Source of the DNA: CAILKP01 sp038231815
GTDB taxonomy: Bacteria > Planctomycetota > Phycisphaerae > Phycisphaerales > UBA1924
Assembly: GCA_038231815.1 (NCBI GenBank)
Contig: JBBRKQ010000009.1
Coordinates: 1 to 64,000, forward strand
Direction: 5' to 3'
Length of the DNA: 64,000 bases
Position numbers and translations under genes: made by a program. Below are positions 1 to 8,130 of the stretch, in pieces. The stretch's first letter is position 1. Every line of letters starts with the position of its first letter. A model generated the notes under the pieces. That model ran no database searches. It saw only the letters and a program-made list of their open reading frames with translations, and was not told the DNA's origin.

Positions 1-637
1 GGTTGGGGCTGACCAGGCGGTAGACTACGCTGGTGACCTGCTCGCCCTTGCCGGTGCCGGTGAACTCAGCGCGATTGTTCTCTGCGGAGATGAGTTTGAA
101 GATGGAGACCTCTTCGCGGCCAGCCGGAATCTCGAGCAGGCCGTGGAGGTGGCGGAGGCGAAGGATGACGCCTTCGGCCTCGGCGGTGATGAGGGAGACC
201 TCGAGCAGGCCGGGCTTGCCATCGCGACGGAGTTGGCGGAACAGGGCCGTCATGTTGTTGCCGCGGGGGGCAGACCAGTGCTCCTCATTGACTGACTTGT
301 TGGCGTTGACGCTGAGCCACCGACCGGTCATGAAGCTCAGCGGGAGCAGCTCCTTGGCGGGTGCGGCCGAATCGGGGAGTTCGAGCGCACCGGTGGGCGC
401 TGGCGGGGGAGCTAGTGCTGGTGCGGCCGGTTTGGCCGGGGCTGGCGCTGCGGCCGAGGGTGTGAAGCTGTCGGTGAGCATCGGGGCGACGGTCGTCGGT
501 GGGACGGGTGTCGCGGTGATGGGCGGCGCATCTTTTTTTTCCTGTGCCACTGCTGTGGAGAGCAGGCAGCCGGAGAAGGAGAACGCGAGGGCGATGAACG
601 AAGCGATGATGCGAGCTGATTTGGTGGAGGTGTTCAT
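1..637 (-). CDS. DUF6265-type secreted protein, 3' end outside the window
   Basis: Reading the minus strand from the ATG at 637-635 gives an uninterrupted frame to the window edge (about 212 residues), so the C-terminus is missing. The start MNTSTKSARIIASF leads into a hydrophobic stretch. Cleavage could be by signal peptidase I after AVA (STAVA|QEKK) or by lipoprotein processing at FSGC. A Pro/Ala-rich linker (about residues 35-90) follows. The folded domain then begins with FMTGRW and has EEHWSAPRGNNM, the G-x-W...EExW-xxP-x-G-xxM pattern I associate with DUF6265. The function of that domain is unknown to me. An A8 run in the codons after the signal peptide (near 532-541) is a possible slippage site. 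The next gene on the same strand, fahA, ends 51 bases upstream of this start, so co-transcription with fahA is possible. Confidence 0.75.
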   Translation of the reverse strand, partial: MNTSTKSARIIASFIALAFSFSGCLLSTAVAQEKKDAPPITATPVPPTTVAPMLTDSFTPSAAAPAPAKPAAPALAPPPAPTGALELPDSAAPAKELLPLSFMTGRWLSVNANKSVNEEHWSAPRGNNMTALFRQLRRDGKPGLLEVSLITAEAEGVILRLRHLHGLLEIPAGREEVSIFKLISAENNRAEFTGTGKGEQVTSVVYRLVSPN

Positions 638-688
638 TTGGGAATTCTGGGAGAGGTGTTGGGAACTGCTAAGAAGAGTTTAGTGTAC

Positions 689-2032
689 TTAGGACTGCAC
701 GATGCCACGGCATTGACCGAAGCCGATGGTTGGCAGCCCATCGCGGCGACAGGACGCATCGAAGATCACTTCATCGCCGTCTTCCAGGAACGTACGTTTT
801 TCGCCGGTGGGCAGCTCGATTGGTCTGCGGGGTTTGGGTTTGCCATCGGGGCCGTTGCCGTCCCAAGTCATTTCGAGCAAGCAGCCGCGGGAGGCGGCAT
901 CGGCGTTTGAGATGGTGCCGGAGGCGAGGAGATCTCCCGGCAGCAGGTTGCAGCCACTGGCGGTGTGGTGGGTGATCATCTGACCGAAGGTCCAGAACAT
1001 GTCTTTAAAGCTGCCGCGGCTGATGCGGCAGGGGGGCAGGCCCGCTTTGGCCATGGCGGCCGAGCGGATGGAGACCTCCAGTGAGATGTCAAAGCCGTCT
1101 GCCGCGCCGGGCTTTAGATAGTCGAGCGGAGCGGGGTCGCCCGGTGCGCGGAAGGGGCCGGGGATGCGATAGGGTTCGAGCGCATCAAGGGTGACGATGA
1201 ACGGCGAGACGCTGGTGGCGAAGTTTTTGGCTAGGAACGGGCCGAGTGGTTGGTACTCCCAAGCTTGGATATCACGGGCCGACCAGTCGTTGACGAGGCA
1301 GAGGCCCAAGATGTGGTCATTAGCCTGCTCCATGGGGATGGGCATGCCAATTTCATTGCCGTAGCTGATGACGCAGCCGAGTTCGAGCTCATAATCGAGG
1401 CGTTTACTGGGGCCAAAGATGGGGGAGTCTTGGCCGTCGGGCTTGGTTTGGCCGCTGGGCCGGCGGATCTCGGTTCCGGAGATAACCAGCGAGCTGGCGC
1501 GGCCGTGGTAGCCGATGGGGATGTGCTTGTAGTTTGGGAGCAGGGGATTGTCTGGCCGGAACATGGAGCCGACGTTGGTGGCGTGGTGGACGGAGGCGTA
1601 GAAGTCGCTGTAGTTCATCATCGTCGCGGGGAGGAACCACTCAGCGGTTTCCAGCGGCGAGAGGCACTTGGTGCGAAGGCGCTTGGTTTGCTGGCCGCTG
1701 CTTCCGGTGCCGGCATCACCAGCGGCGAAGAACCTTTGCAGGACTGTGCGCACATCCGTGAGCGCCGCTCGCGTGACGGGGGCGACGGTCCAGTTCATTT
1801 CCTCAAAGATTGGCTCAAGCTCATCGGCGTGCGGGCAATCATCAAACAGACCGGCTTCAATCAGCGGGAGGAGGTCCACGGCTTTATCACCCAAGACGGT
1901 GGCTAGGACGCCGAACTCGCCCTCAGCATCTACCTTGCGCATGACCGCCAAGGGGAGGTTGGCTAGGGAAAACGGGCAATCAGGGGTGTTTGCAGAATCG
2001 AGCCAAGAGAGCGGGGTGGAAGGGCGAGCCAT
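689..2032 (-). CDS. fahA: Fumarylacetoacetase
   Basis: Hydrolyses fumarylacetoacetate to fumarate and acetoacetate, the last step of tyrosine/homogentisate breakdown in the cytoplasm. The protein of about 447 residues has the family's usual two-part layout: an N-terminal domain (SWLDSANTPDCPF...NLPLAV) and a catalytic domain. Recognised active-site segments are YSDFYASVHHATNVG (catalytic His), DYELELG (metal-binding Glu pair) and NDWSARDIQ (metal-binding Asp). It ends DGLPTIGFGQCRG, typical of the family. An upstream in-frame ATG at 2068 would add 12 residues (MATRPRSLTLIA). I prefer MARPSTPLSWL at 2032 because family members begin close to this point; neither start has a clear ribosome site. 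No other homogentisate-pathway gene is in the window. It is divergent from the ABC exporter gene. Confidence 0.95.
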   Translation of the reverse strand: MARPSTPLSWLDSANTPDCPFSLANLPLAVMRKVDAEGEFGVLATVLGDKAVDLLPLIEAGLFDDCPHADELEPIFEEMNWTVAPVTRAALTDVRTVLQRFFAAGDAGTGSSGQQTKRLRTKCLSPLETAEWFLPATMMNYSDFYASVHHATNVGSMFRPDNPLLPNYKHIPIGYHGRASSLVISGTEIRRPSGQTKPDGQDSPIFGPSKRLDYELELGCVISYGNEIGMPIPMEQANDHILGLCLVNDWSARDIQAWEYQPLGPFLAKNFATSVSPFIVTLDALEPYRIPGPFRAPGDPAPLDYLKPGAADGFDISLEVSIRSAAMAKAGLPPCRISRGSFKDMFWTFGQMITHHTASGCNLLPGDLLASGTISNADAASRGCLLEMTWDGNGPDGKPKPRRPIELPTGEKRTFLEDGDEVIFDASCRRDGLPTIGFGQCRGIVQS

Positions 2033-2194
2033 AGCGATGAGGGTAAGGGAGCGGGGGCGGGTAGCCAAATGTTTGAATGTTCAAATGGTGAAATTGCCGG
2101 ATGACGGCGGGTGGTGCGCTGGGGGCGGCTTATTGGGACGGTGAATTGTTTTGGTTGCCGCAATTGCAGGGGGTGCGGAGGTGTATCATGCAAT

Positions 2195-4231
2195 GTGGCA
2201 ACAGAAATTCGTTCAAGCAGCCAGCGCTATGCGACTTGGCTAAAAAAGCGGCGGGAGGAGATGCGTGCGGGTTCGCCCGCCAAGGCTTCAAAGAGTGATT
2301 CCGGCAACGGCAAATTGGCCAAAGCGGACTGGATTGAGGATACCTCGGGCAGCCGCGGCCGCAAGGCTGGGCGGCCGGTGCGTGTTTTGGTTGTTGAGCT
2401 GCTGCGGGTGCTGCGTGGCCACGGCGGGAAGGTGGCGGTGGCGATCGCGACTTTGACCGTTGTGACGCTGCTGGGTTTGTTGCTGCCACTTTCAACAAAG
2501 GTTGCGTTTGACTTTATTTTGTCGGACAAGCCCGGACCTGAGGGGCTGCGGCCGTATTGGCCGGGTTGGTTCGGCGTTTTTCCGGAGAGCCGGGTGACGC
2601 TGTTGTGGGCGCTTGGGTTTGTGATGATCGCAATCACGCTGTGCATTGCCCTGATTGGCAGCATTGGGCGGTACCAGATGACGCGGCTGGGGCAGATTGC
2701 CCGGGCGACGGTGCGGCGGAGGTTGTTTCGGCATCTGCTGACGCTGCCGCTGCATCGGATTCAAGCGCTCAAGTCGGGTGGTGTGTCGTCGCTGATTCGG
2801 GAGGATGCGGGCTCGGTGGGTGAGATGTTGTTCTCGGTTGTGTACAACCCGCTGCGTGCGGTGATCACGTTCTGCGGCGGGCTGTTTGCGATGGCGATGT
2901 TGGATTGGCGGATGGTGGTGGGTGGGGTGCTGATGGTTCCGGCGGTGTATTTTACCAATCGCACGTGGATCGGGCGAATTCGCCCGGTGCATCGATCGGT
3001 CAAGCAGGATCGACAGAACGCTGATGCGCACGCGACTGAGACGTTCTCGGGGATTCGAGTTGTGCGATCATTTGGCGGGCACTATGCCGAGTCGGGGCGG
3101 TTTGTGATTGCCACGCATCTGATGGCGCGCAAGGACATGCTGATTTGGTTCTGGTCGCGGTACATTGAGACGGCTTGGATTATTTTGATACCTGCGGCAT
3201 CGGCGGCGGTGATGGTGTACGGCGGCTCGCGGGTGCTCGCGGGTACGCTGACGATTGGTGATGTGGCGGCGTTTACGGGCTATTTGCTGATGCTGCTGGG
3301 ACCGATGGAGGTGCTGGTTTCGACGGCGAGTTCGCTGCAGAATTCGCTGGCCGCGTGGGATCGCGTGCTTGATGCGTTTGCGGAGCAGCCGGAACTGAGT
3401 GATGCGAGGGCGAAGGCGGCGGGCGGTGGCGCGCTGATTGCGATTGACAAGGCTAAGTCACGGGGCGAGGTTTCTGTCGAGGGGCTGAGCTTCAGTTATC
3501 CGGGGCACGATCGGATTGTGCTGAGCGATATCAACTTGCATGTTCAGCCGGGCAGCATGGTGGCGCTGGTGGGGCCGAGCGGTTCGGGCAAGACGACGCT
3601 GTGCAACCTGATCGCGCGGTTTTACGACCCGGTTGCTGGGCGGATTACGATTGATGGGCACGACTTGCGGACGATTGAACCAGAATCATTTCGCAGCCTG
3701 CTGGGGATTGTTGAGCAGGAAGTGTTTTTGTTTGACGGCAGCGTGGCGGAAAACATTGCCTATGGCAACCCCAAGGCGAGTGATGAGCTGATACGTTCCG
3801 CGGCGCAGCAGGCGAATGCACACGGGTTCATCGGGCAATTGGAGAAGGGGTATGACACAGTAATTGGTGAGCGGGGGGTGCGACTCTCCGGCGGGCAGAA
3901 GCAGCGTCTGGCGATTGCCAGAGCCATATTGGCTGATCCGCGTATTTTGATTCTGGATGAAGCCACGAGCAATCTTGACAGTGAATCGGAGCGGTTGATT
4001 CAACGATCGCTGGCCAAGCTGATGGCTGGTCGGACGAGCTTTGTGATCGCCCACCGGCTAAGCACGGTTCGCACGGCGAACATGATCGTGGTTATTGAGA
4101 ACGGGCAGATCATTGAGACTGGCACACACGAGCAACTGATTGCCGCGGGCGGGCGGTACGCGATGATGCTCAAGGCACAGATTGATCCGCATGCGGTGAC
4201 TGAGGATGAAGAGGCGGGGATGTTGGCTTGA
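2195..4231 (+). CDS. ABC exporter, fused permease and ATPase (MsbA-like)
   Basis: Half-size ABC exporter (about 678 residues) expected to act as a homodimer in the cytoplasmic membrane. The substrate cannot be told from sequence. The N-terminal half has about six membrane segments, starting near VAVAIATLTVVTLLGLLLPLS. The C-terminal nucleotide-binding domain shows Walker A GPSGSGKTT (near residue 460), signature LSGGQ (near 563), Walker B ILILDEATSNLD (near 585) and H-loop IAHRLST (near 617), so it should be an active ATPase. The start is uncertain. The open frame reaches ATG 2111, but that part has a low-quality Cys/Gly-rich composition. GTG 2195 begins VATEIRSSSQRYATWLKK and has GGAGG at 2177-2181. 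ATG 2261 is a shorter option preceded by GGAGGAG. The gene is convergent with mntH, 23 bases apart, with no terminator visible between them. Confidence 0.93.
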   Translation: MATEIRSSSQRYATWLKKRREEMRAGSPAKASKSDSGNGKLAKADWIEDTSGSRGRKAGRPVRVLVVELLRVLRGHGGKVAVAIATLTVVTLLGLLLPLSTKVAFDFILSDKPGPEGLRPYWPGWFGVFPESRVTLLWALGFVMIAITLCIALIGSIGRYQMTRLGQIARATVRRRLFRHLLTLPLHRIQALKSGGVSSLIREDAGSVGEMLFSVVYNPLRAVITFCGGLFAMAMLDWRMVVGGVLMVPAVYFTNRTWIGRIRPVHRSVKQDRQNADAHATETFSGIRVVRSFGGHYAESGRFVIATHLMARKDMLIWFWSRYIETAWIILIPAASAAVMVYGGSRVLAGTLTIGDVAAFTGYLLMLLGPMEVLVSTASSLQNSLAAWDRVLDAFAEQPELSDARAKAAGGGALIAIDKAKSRGEVSVEGLSFSYPGHDRIVLSDINLHVQPGSMVALVGPSGSGKTTLCNLIARFYDPVAGRITIDGHDLRTIEPESFRSLLGIVEQEVFLFDGSVAENIAYGNPKASDELIRSAAQQANAHGFIGQLEKGYDTVIGERGVRLSGGQKQRLAIARAILADPRILILDEATSNLDSESERLIQRSLAKLMAGRTSFVIAHRLSTVRTANMIVVIENGQIIETGTHEQLIAAGGRYAMMLKAQIDPHAVTEDEEAGMLA

Positions 4232-4254
4232 GTCACGTTGCGATTCTGAAGCGA

Positions 4255-5667
4255 CTACGCCAGCCATCCTACAACAGTCTGGTACAGCAGATATACGTTG
4301 AGTCCGGCGATCAGCACCGTTACCGTCCACGCCGTGTACACCAGCCACGGCTTGTTTACAAACCGACCCATCTTCATTTTGCTGCTGGTAAACCATACCA
4401 GCGGGACGACGGCAAACGAGAGCTGGAGCGACAGGATCACCTGGCTGAGAATCAATAGCCGGTTTACGCCTGATTCGCCATACATGGCCGCGACGACGAC
4501 GGCGGGCACAATGGCGATGAGTCGCGTGATCATCCGCCGGAGCCATGGTTTTAGGCGGATGTTTAGGAAGCCTTCCATCACGATCTGTCCGGCGAGCGTG
4601 CTGGTGAGCGTTGCGTTCTGGCCGGAGGCCAACAGGGCCACCGCAAACAGTGTGCTGGCCAGGGATGCGCCCAGAACCGGCGTCAGCAGTTTGTGGGCGT
4701 CCTCAATTCCTGCGACATCTTGGTGGCCGGTGGTGTGAAACGCCGCCGCCGCGAGGGCAAGAATCGCCGCGTTGATGAAGAACGCGAAGAGCAGCGCCAC
4801 GGTCGAGTCCGCGGTTGCGTACCGGATTGCCATTGCGCGGCCCTGGTCATTTCGTGGATACGCCCGAGTTTGCACGATCGCCGAGTGCAGGTAGAGATTG
4901 TGCGGCATCACGGTGGCTCCCAATATGCCGATCGCGACGTAGAGCATCATCGGGTTGGTCACAATCTCGGGGCTGGGAATAAGCCCGCGGAGCATTTGGG
5001 GTAGATCCGGCCGTGATGCCACCATCTGATAGGCGAAGCACGCTCCGATGAGCAGCACCAACCCGGCCACCAGCGCTTCAAAGTATCTCCAGCCTTTGTT
5101 CTGCAGCGACAGCACAAGGAGCACATCTGCGGCTGTCAGAAGAACTCCCCACACCAGTGGCAAGCCAAACAGCAGGTTGAGCGCGATCGCAGAGCCGATG
5201 ACCTCCGCCAAATCACATGCGGCGATTGCAATTTCGCAGAGCACCCATAGAGCAAATGATGTCTTGGGCCCGAAGTGATCACGGCAGGCCTGGGCAAGAT
5301 CTCGCCCCGCCACCACGCCCAGCTTCACGGCCAGATGCTGCAGCAGGATGGCCATGATGTTTGAAATCAGCACTACCGAAAGCAGTGTGTACCCAAATTG
5401 TGCCCCGCCTGCGAGCCCGGTTGCCCAGTTGCCGGGGTCCATGTATCCCACCGAGACCATCAGGCCCGGACCGGTAAACGCGAGGATCTTTCTCCACCTT
5501 GGGCCGGTCATTGGCACCGGCACTGAGGCATGAATCTCCGCGAGGGATGGCGTTGTCACATCGCGTCGCCAGCCTGGGCTAAACCGCGGCTGCCGCTGAG
5601 ATGCCGGAAGCGGGTGGGCTGGTGGTGGCGGGGTCATCGGTGGTGAAGAGTCGGGAATCTCAGGCAT
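4255..5667 (-). CDS. mntH: Nramp-family divalent metal (Mn2+/Fe2+) transporter
   Basis: Proton-coupled uptake of Mn2+ (and possibly Fe2+) across the inner membrane. The roughly 470-residue protein has the Nramp hallmarks: TGPGLMVSVGYMDPGNW, containing the metal-coordinating DPGN of the first helix, and TVMPHNLYLHSAIVQTR, the MPHN of helix 6. There are about eleven hydrophobic segments. The open frame extends to 5817 but runs through the operator/promoter at 5718-5751, so translation must begin downstream: at ATG 5667 (MPEIPDSSPPM, chosen) or ATG 5688 (MYIWTIAMPEI). A proline-rich N-terminal tail precedes the core. Divergent from the DtxR/MntR gene, with only 142 bases between the starts, it is very probably repressed by that protein when Mn2+ is sufficient. 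Confidence 0.95.
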   Translation of the reverse strand: MPEIPDSSPPMTPPPPAHPLPASQRQPRFSPGWRRDVTTPSLAEIHASVPVPMTGPRWRKILAFTGPGLMVSVGYMDPGNWATGLAGGAQFGYTLLSVVLISNIMAILLQHLAVKLGVVAGRDLAQACRDHFGPKTSFALWVLCEIAIAACDLAEVIGSAIALNLLFGLPLVWGVLLTAADVLLVLSLQNKGWRYFEALVAGLVLLIGACFAYQMVASRPDLPQMLRGLIPSPEIVTNPMMLYVAIGILGATVMPHNLYLHSAIVQTRAYPRNDQGRAMAIRYATADSTVALLFAFFINAAILALAAAAFHTTGHQDVAGIEDAHKLLTPVLGASLASTLFAVALLASGQNATLTSTLAGQIVMEGFLNIRLKPWLRRMITRLIAIVPAVVVAAMYGESGVNRLLILSQVILSLQLSFAVVPLVWFTSSKMKMGRFVNKPWLVYTAWTVTVLIAGLNVYLLYQTVVGWLA

Positions 5668-5717
5668 TGCAATTGTCCAAATATACATTTCCGCCCACCG
5701 CCCAGCGTCCGGAGAGC

Positions 5718-5751
5718 AGTATACCTCAAAAGTTTGACACGTCAAACTTTT
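5718..5751 (-). promoter_or_regulatory. mntH promoter with palindromic MntR/DtxR operator
   Basis: The inverted repeat at 5728-5751 has 11-bp arms AAAAGTTTGAC and GTCAAACTTTT around a 2-bp centre, with no mismatch. On the minus strand it overlaps a good promoter: -35 TTGACG (5745-5740), a 16-bp spacer and -10 TATACT (5723-5718), reading toward mntH. On the plus strand the same repeat contains TTGACA (5734-5739), which could be the -35 of the regulator gene, although no convincing -10 follows. The location between mntH and a DtxR-family gene makes it the likely binding site of that repressor. Palindrome and promoter are seen directly; the binding protein is inferred. Confidence 0.8.
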
Positions 5752-5809
5752 TTGTAAACAGATATCAAACCTAATTGTCCGGCCTTCTCCCATCCTACCC
5801 TCCTTTGGC

Positions 5810-6550
5810 ATGGCCACTGAAACCGTTGAAAACTATCTCAAAGCCCTGCACACCCTTTGTGCTGAGTCACCCACGGGCGAGGCTGGCGTGGTTCGCCTTG
5901 CCGCGGTGCTGGGAGTGACAAAGGGCAGCGCCGCCAGCATGGTTCGCAAGCTGTGCGAGGGCAAACTTGCCAAGGCCGAGCGGTATGGCGGGGTAACACT
6001 CACTGCCAAGGGCACCAAAGCTGCGGTGGATGTGCTCCGTCGCCATCGCATCATTGAGACGTTCCTGGTTGCGACCCTGAAGCTTGATTGGGCGGATGTG
6101 CACGATGAAGCCGAGCGTCTGGAGCACGCCCTGTCGCCCCGCATCCTTCAACGGCTAGACGAGTTTCTCGGCCACCCCGCCATTGACCCTCACGGAGACC
6201 CGATTCCGGATGCCCGGGGCACGATACGCCAGCCGGGCGGCCGCCCTTTGTGCCAGCACGCTGCCGGGGCCAAGCTCACTATTGTGCGCATAACGGATCA
6301 GGACCGCACTTTCCTGACCTTTATCGCAGAAAACGGTTTGAAGCCGGGGGCCAAGGCCACGCTTGTTTCGCTGAGTACACAAGCTGATTCGCTCATTGTT
6401 CAGGCTGCGGGCCATAAGGCTGTGCCCATGTCCATCGCCGCGGCGAGTAAGGTGCTGGCCAGCCCGGCAGCGGCGTTTCGCCAAGACCATGCTGGCCCGC
6501 GTGCAGCGGCCAAAGACAAAGCCCGCCCGGGTCGGCCGGGCGGGCTTTGA
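5810..6550 (+). CDS. mntR: DtxR/MntR-family metal-dependent repressor with C-terminal FeoA-like domain
   Basis: Metal-responsive transcription regulator, 246 residues, the long form of the family. Residues 1-65 (METVENYLKAL-like start, then VVRLAAVLGVTKGSAASMVRKL) form the winged helix-turn-helix. The next part (RRHRIIETFLVATLKLDWADVHDEAERLEHALS) is the dimerisation and metal-binding helix region, with the His/Glu/Asp ligands expected there. The C-terminus (AKLTIVRITDQD...LKPGAKATLVS) resembles the SH3-like FeoA domain. It is divergent from mntH over a palindromic operator, so it is probably a Mn2+-dependent repressor of mntH and of itself. The last codons (KARPGRPGGL) are formed by a terminator hairpin. 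Confidence 0.92.
   Translation: MATETVENYLKALHTLCAESPTGEAGVVRLAAVLGVTKGSAASMVRKLCEGKLAKAERYGGVTLTAKGTKAAVDVLRRHRIIETFLVATLKLDWADVHDEAERLEHALSPRILQRLDEFLGHPAIDPHGDPIPDARGTIRQPGGRPLCQHAAGAKLTIVRITDQDRTFLTFIAENGLKPGAKATLVSLSTQADSLIVQAAGHKAVPMSIAAASKVLASPAAAFRQDHAGPRAAAKDKARPGRPGGL
6518..6548 (+). terminator. Hairpin terminator embedded in the end of mntR
   Basis: Arms AAAGCCCGCCCGG (6518-6530) and CCGGGCGGGCTTT (6536-6548) pair perfectly over 13 bp around the loop GTCGG. The hairpin lies inside the last codons of mntR, ending two bases before the gene's end at 6550. Each strand ends in a short T run, so it can serve both mntR and the convergent floA gene, whose stop is at 6584. Confidence 0.75.
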
Positions 6551-6583
6551 ACAATTTCGGTTTAGACCAGCATCAGTCGATTC

Positions 6584-7675
6584 TCAGCTCATCGGCCCGC
6601 GCTCGCCGACGGATTGTGTGCCGCCGCCGGCGATTGCTGAACGCATGAGCGTGTCGGCCTGGACGTTCTTGAGTTTGTAATAGTCCAAGACGCCGAGCTG
6701 CCCAGTGTTAAATGCGTGGGCGATGGCGCGGGGGATTTCAGCCTCGGCCAGTACGACGAGGGCCTTATTTTCTTCGATTTTGGCGCGGTTTTCCTGCTCG
6801 AGGGCAAGGGCGAGTGCCCGGCGCTTCTCGGCTTCGGCTTGGAATCGCTTCTTGTCAGCCTCGGCCTGAGCGGCCTGAAGCTGGGCACCGATGTTCTCAC
6901 CGACATCGATATCGGCGATGTCGATCGAGAGGATCTCGAACGCGGAACCAGCATCAAGGCCTTTGGCCATGACGGTCTTTGAGATCTTGTCTGGATTCTC
7001 GAGCACTGCTTTGTGTGTCTGGGCGGAGCCGATGGTGGTGACGATGCCCTCGCCCACGCGGGCGATGATGGTTTCTTCTGTAGCGCCACCGACCAAGCGG
7101 GACAGATTTGTGCGCACCGTGACGCGGGCCTTGGCCTTGAGCTGGATGCCGTCCTGCGCCACGGCATCAATCGTTGAGCGTGGGCCGTTCTGGCTGGGGC
7201 AATCGATTACTTTGGGGTTCACGCTGGTCTGCACGGCATCGAAGATGTCGCGGCCGGCGAGGTCGATGGCGCGGGCCATGTCCCAGGTGAGCGGAATCTT
7301 GGCACCTTGGGCTGCGATGAGCGCGGAGATTACTTGCGGCACGCGGCCACCGGAAAGATAGTGCGTTTCGATCTGGTTCGTGGAGATATCAAGCCCCGCC
7401 TTGACCGCCCGAATGCGGCTGAACACGACGGTTTTTAGATCTACCTTGCGAAGTCGCATGCCGATGAGTTCAACCATGCTTACCTTGGCGTTGCTGAACA
7501 GCGCTTGGATGTAGAGATTGAAGAACTGACCGATGATGATGACGCCCACGATCAGGACGATGAAGACTACAGCAATGATCGCGTAGGTCACGGGCGAGAC
7601 GCCACCGCCGGCGGGCTGGGCTTGTGCCAGCGTCGGTGCAATAGTCGAGGCAAAGGTGAGCGGCATGTTGTTCAT
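6584..7675 (-). CDS. floA: Flotillin-like protein FloA
   Basis: Membrane-associated SPFH-type scaffold of lipid microdomains, about 363 residues. After a short N-terminal segment there is one strong membrane hairpin or helix (YAIIAVVFIVLIVGVIIIGQFFNLYIQALF). The SPFH-like region follows (VELIGMRLRKVDLKTVV, GLDISTNQIETHYLSGGRV). An Ala/Glu/Lys-rich coiled coil (AQAEADKKRFQAEAEKRRA) and the typical end GVLDYYKLKNVQADT complete it. This is the order and length of the FloA/YqfA (UPF0365) family. The start at ATG 7675 is preceded by AGGA six bases upstream; the longer in-frame start at 7741 lacks one. FloA homologues are often beside an NfeD-like gene; none is seen here. Confidence 0.95.
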   Translation of the reverse strand: MNNMPLTFASTIAPTLAQAQPAGGGVSPVTYAIIAVVFIVLIVGVIIIGQFFNLYIQALFSNAKVSMVELIGMRLRKVDLKTVVFSRIRAVKAGLDISTNQIETHYLSGGRVPQVISALIAAQGAKIPLTWDMARAIDLAGRDIFDAVQTSVNPKVIDCPSQNGPRSTIDAVAQDGIQLKAKARVTVRTNLSRLVGGATEETIIARVGEGIVTTIGSAQTHKAVLENPDKISKTVMAKGLDAGSAFEILSIDIADIDVGENIGAQLQAAQAEADKKRFQAEAEKRRALALALEQENRAKIEENKALVVLAEAEIPRAIAHAFNTGQLGVLDYYKLKNVQADTLMRSAIAGGGTQSVGERGPMS

Positions 7676-8077
7676 AAATTCCTGACTCAAGTTCGGATCC
7701 AAAAACGTTTCGCCACAGGCTTTGGTCATCACCCCGGTCACGGTGGGGGGCGTGGGTTTTAGCTTGGCTGGTTAAATATACGACAATCCGAAGCCGCGGC
7801 ACAGGTTTCGGGTGTTTCTCGGACCACACTGAGTATAGCAGAACCAACTCAGCCTATATCCCTAAATCAGGGGATAAATCGGTTTGCACGCAATTGATAC
7901 CAGTTATTGCACCCAACCAGTTTCGCGTTTGCGCCTTCGGCATATTTGCTGAGTGTACCAAAGCTGCCGTGCAAATCGATTGCCTAGAGTTCTGAAGCTG
8001 AGATCTGAGAGAAAACCTGCCCACAGGTAAGTTAGAGTCGCCCGATTCACAGAGGATCTCGGACAGGAGATGACCCG
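7676..8077. other. Divergent intergenic region, floA / dockerin-protein gene
   Basis: About 400 bases without a credible gene. It must carry the promoters of floA (minus) and of the repeat-rich dockerin protein (plus). On the minus strand TATACT lies at 7838-7833, a possible -10 for floA without a good -35. A small inverted repeat TATCCC...GGGATA lies near 7857-7876. An AGGAG ribosome site at 8065-8069 is eight bases before ATG 8078, which decides the start discussed for the next gene. Confidence 0.4.
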
Positions 8078-8130
8078 ATGCTTTTTGCTGCACTGCGTTT
8101 TGTTTTGGGTAAAGTTTCAAACACTACGGC

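Noticed and set aside
33..683. Open frame of 216 codons on the plus strand at the window start
   Set aside because: It is antisense to the DUF6265 gene, has a skewed Ser/Arg/Gly composition and matches no family.
2111..2194. N-terminal extension of the ABC exporter from ATG 2111
   Set aside because: The Cys/Gly-rich residues look non-coding and a better start with GGAGG exists at 2195; kept only as an alternative start.
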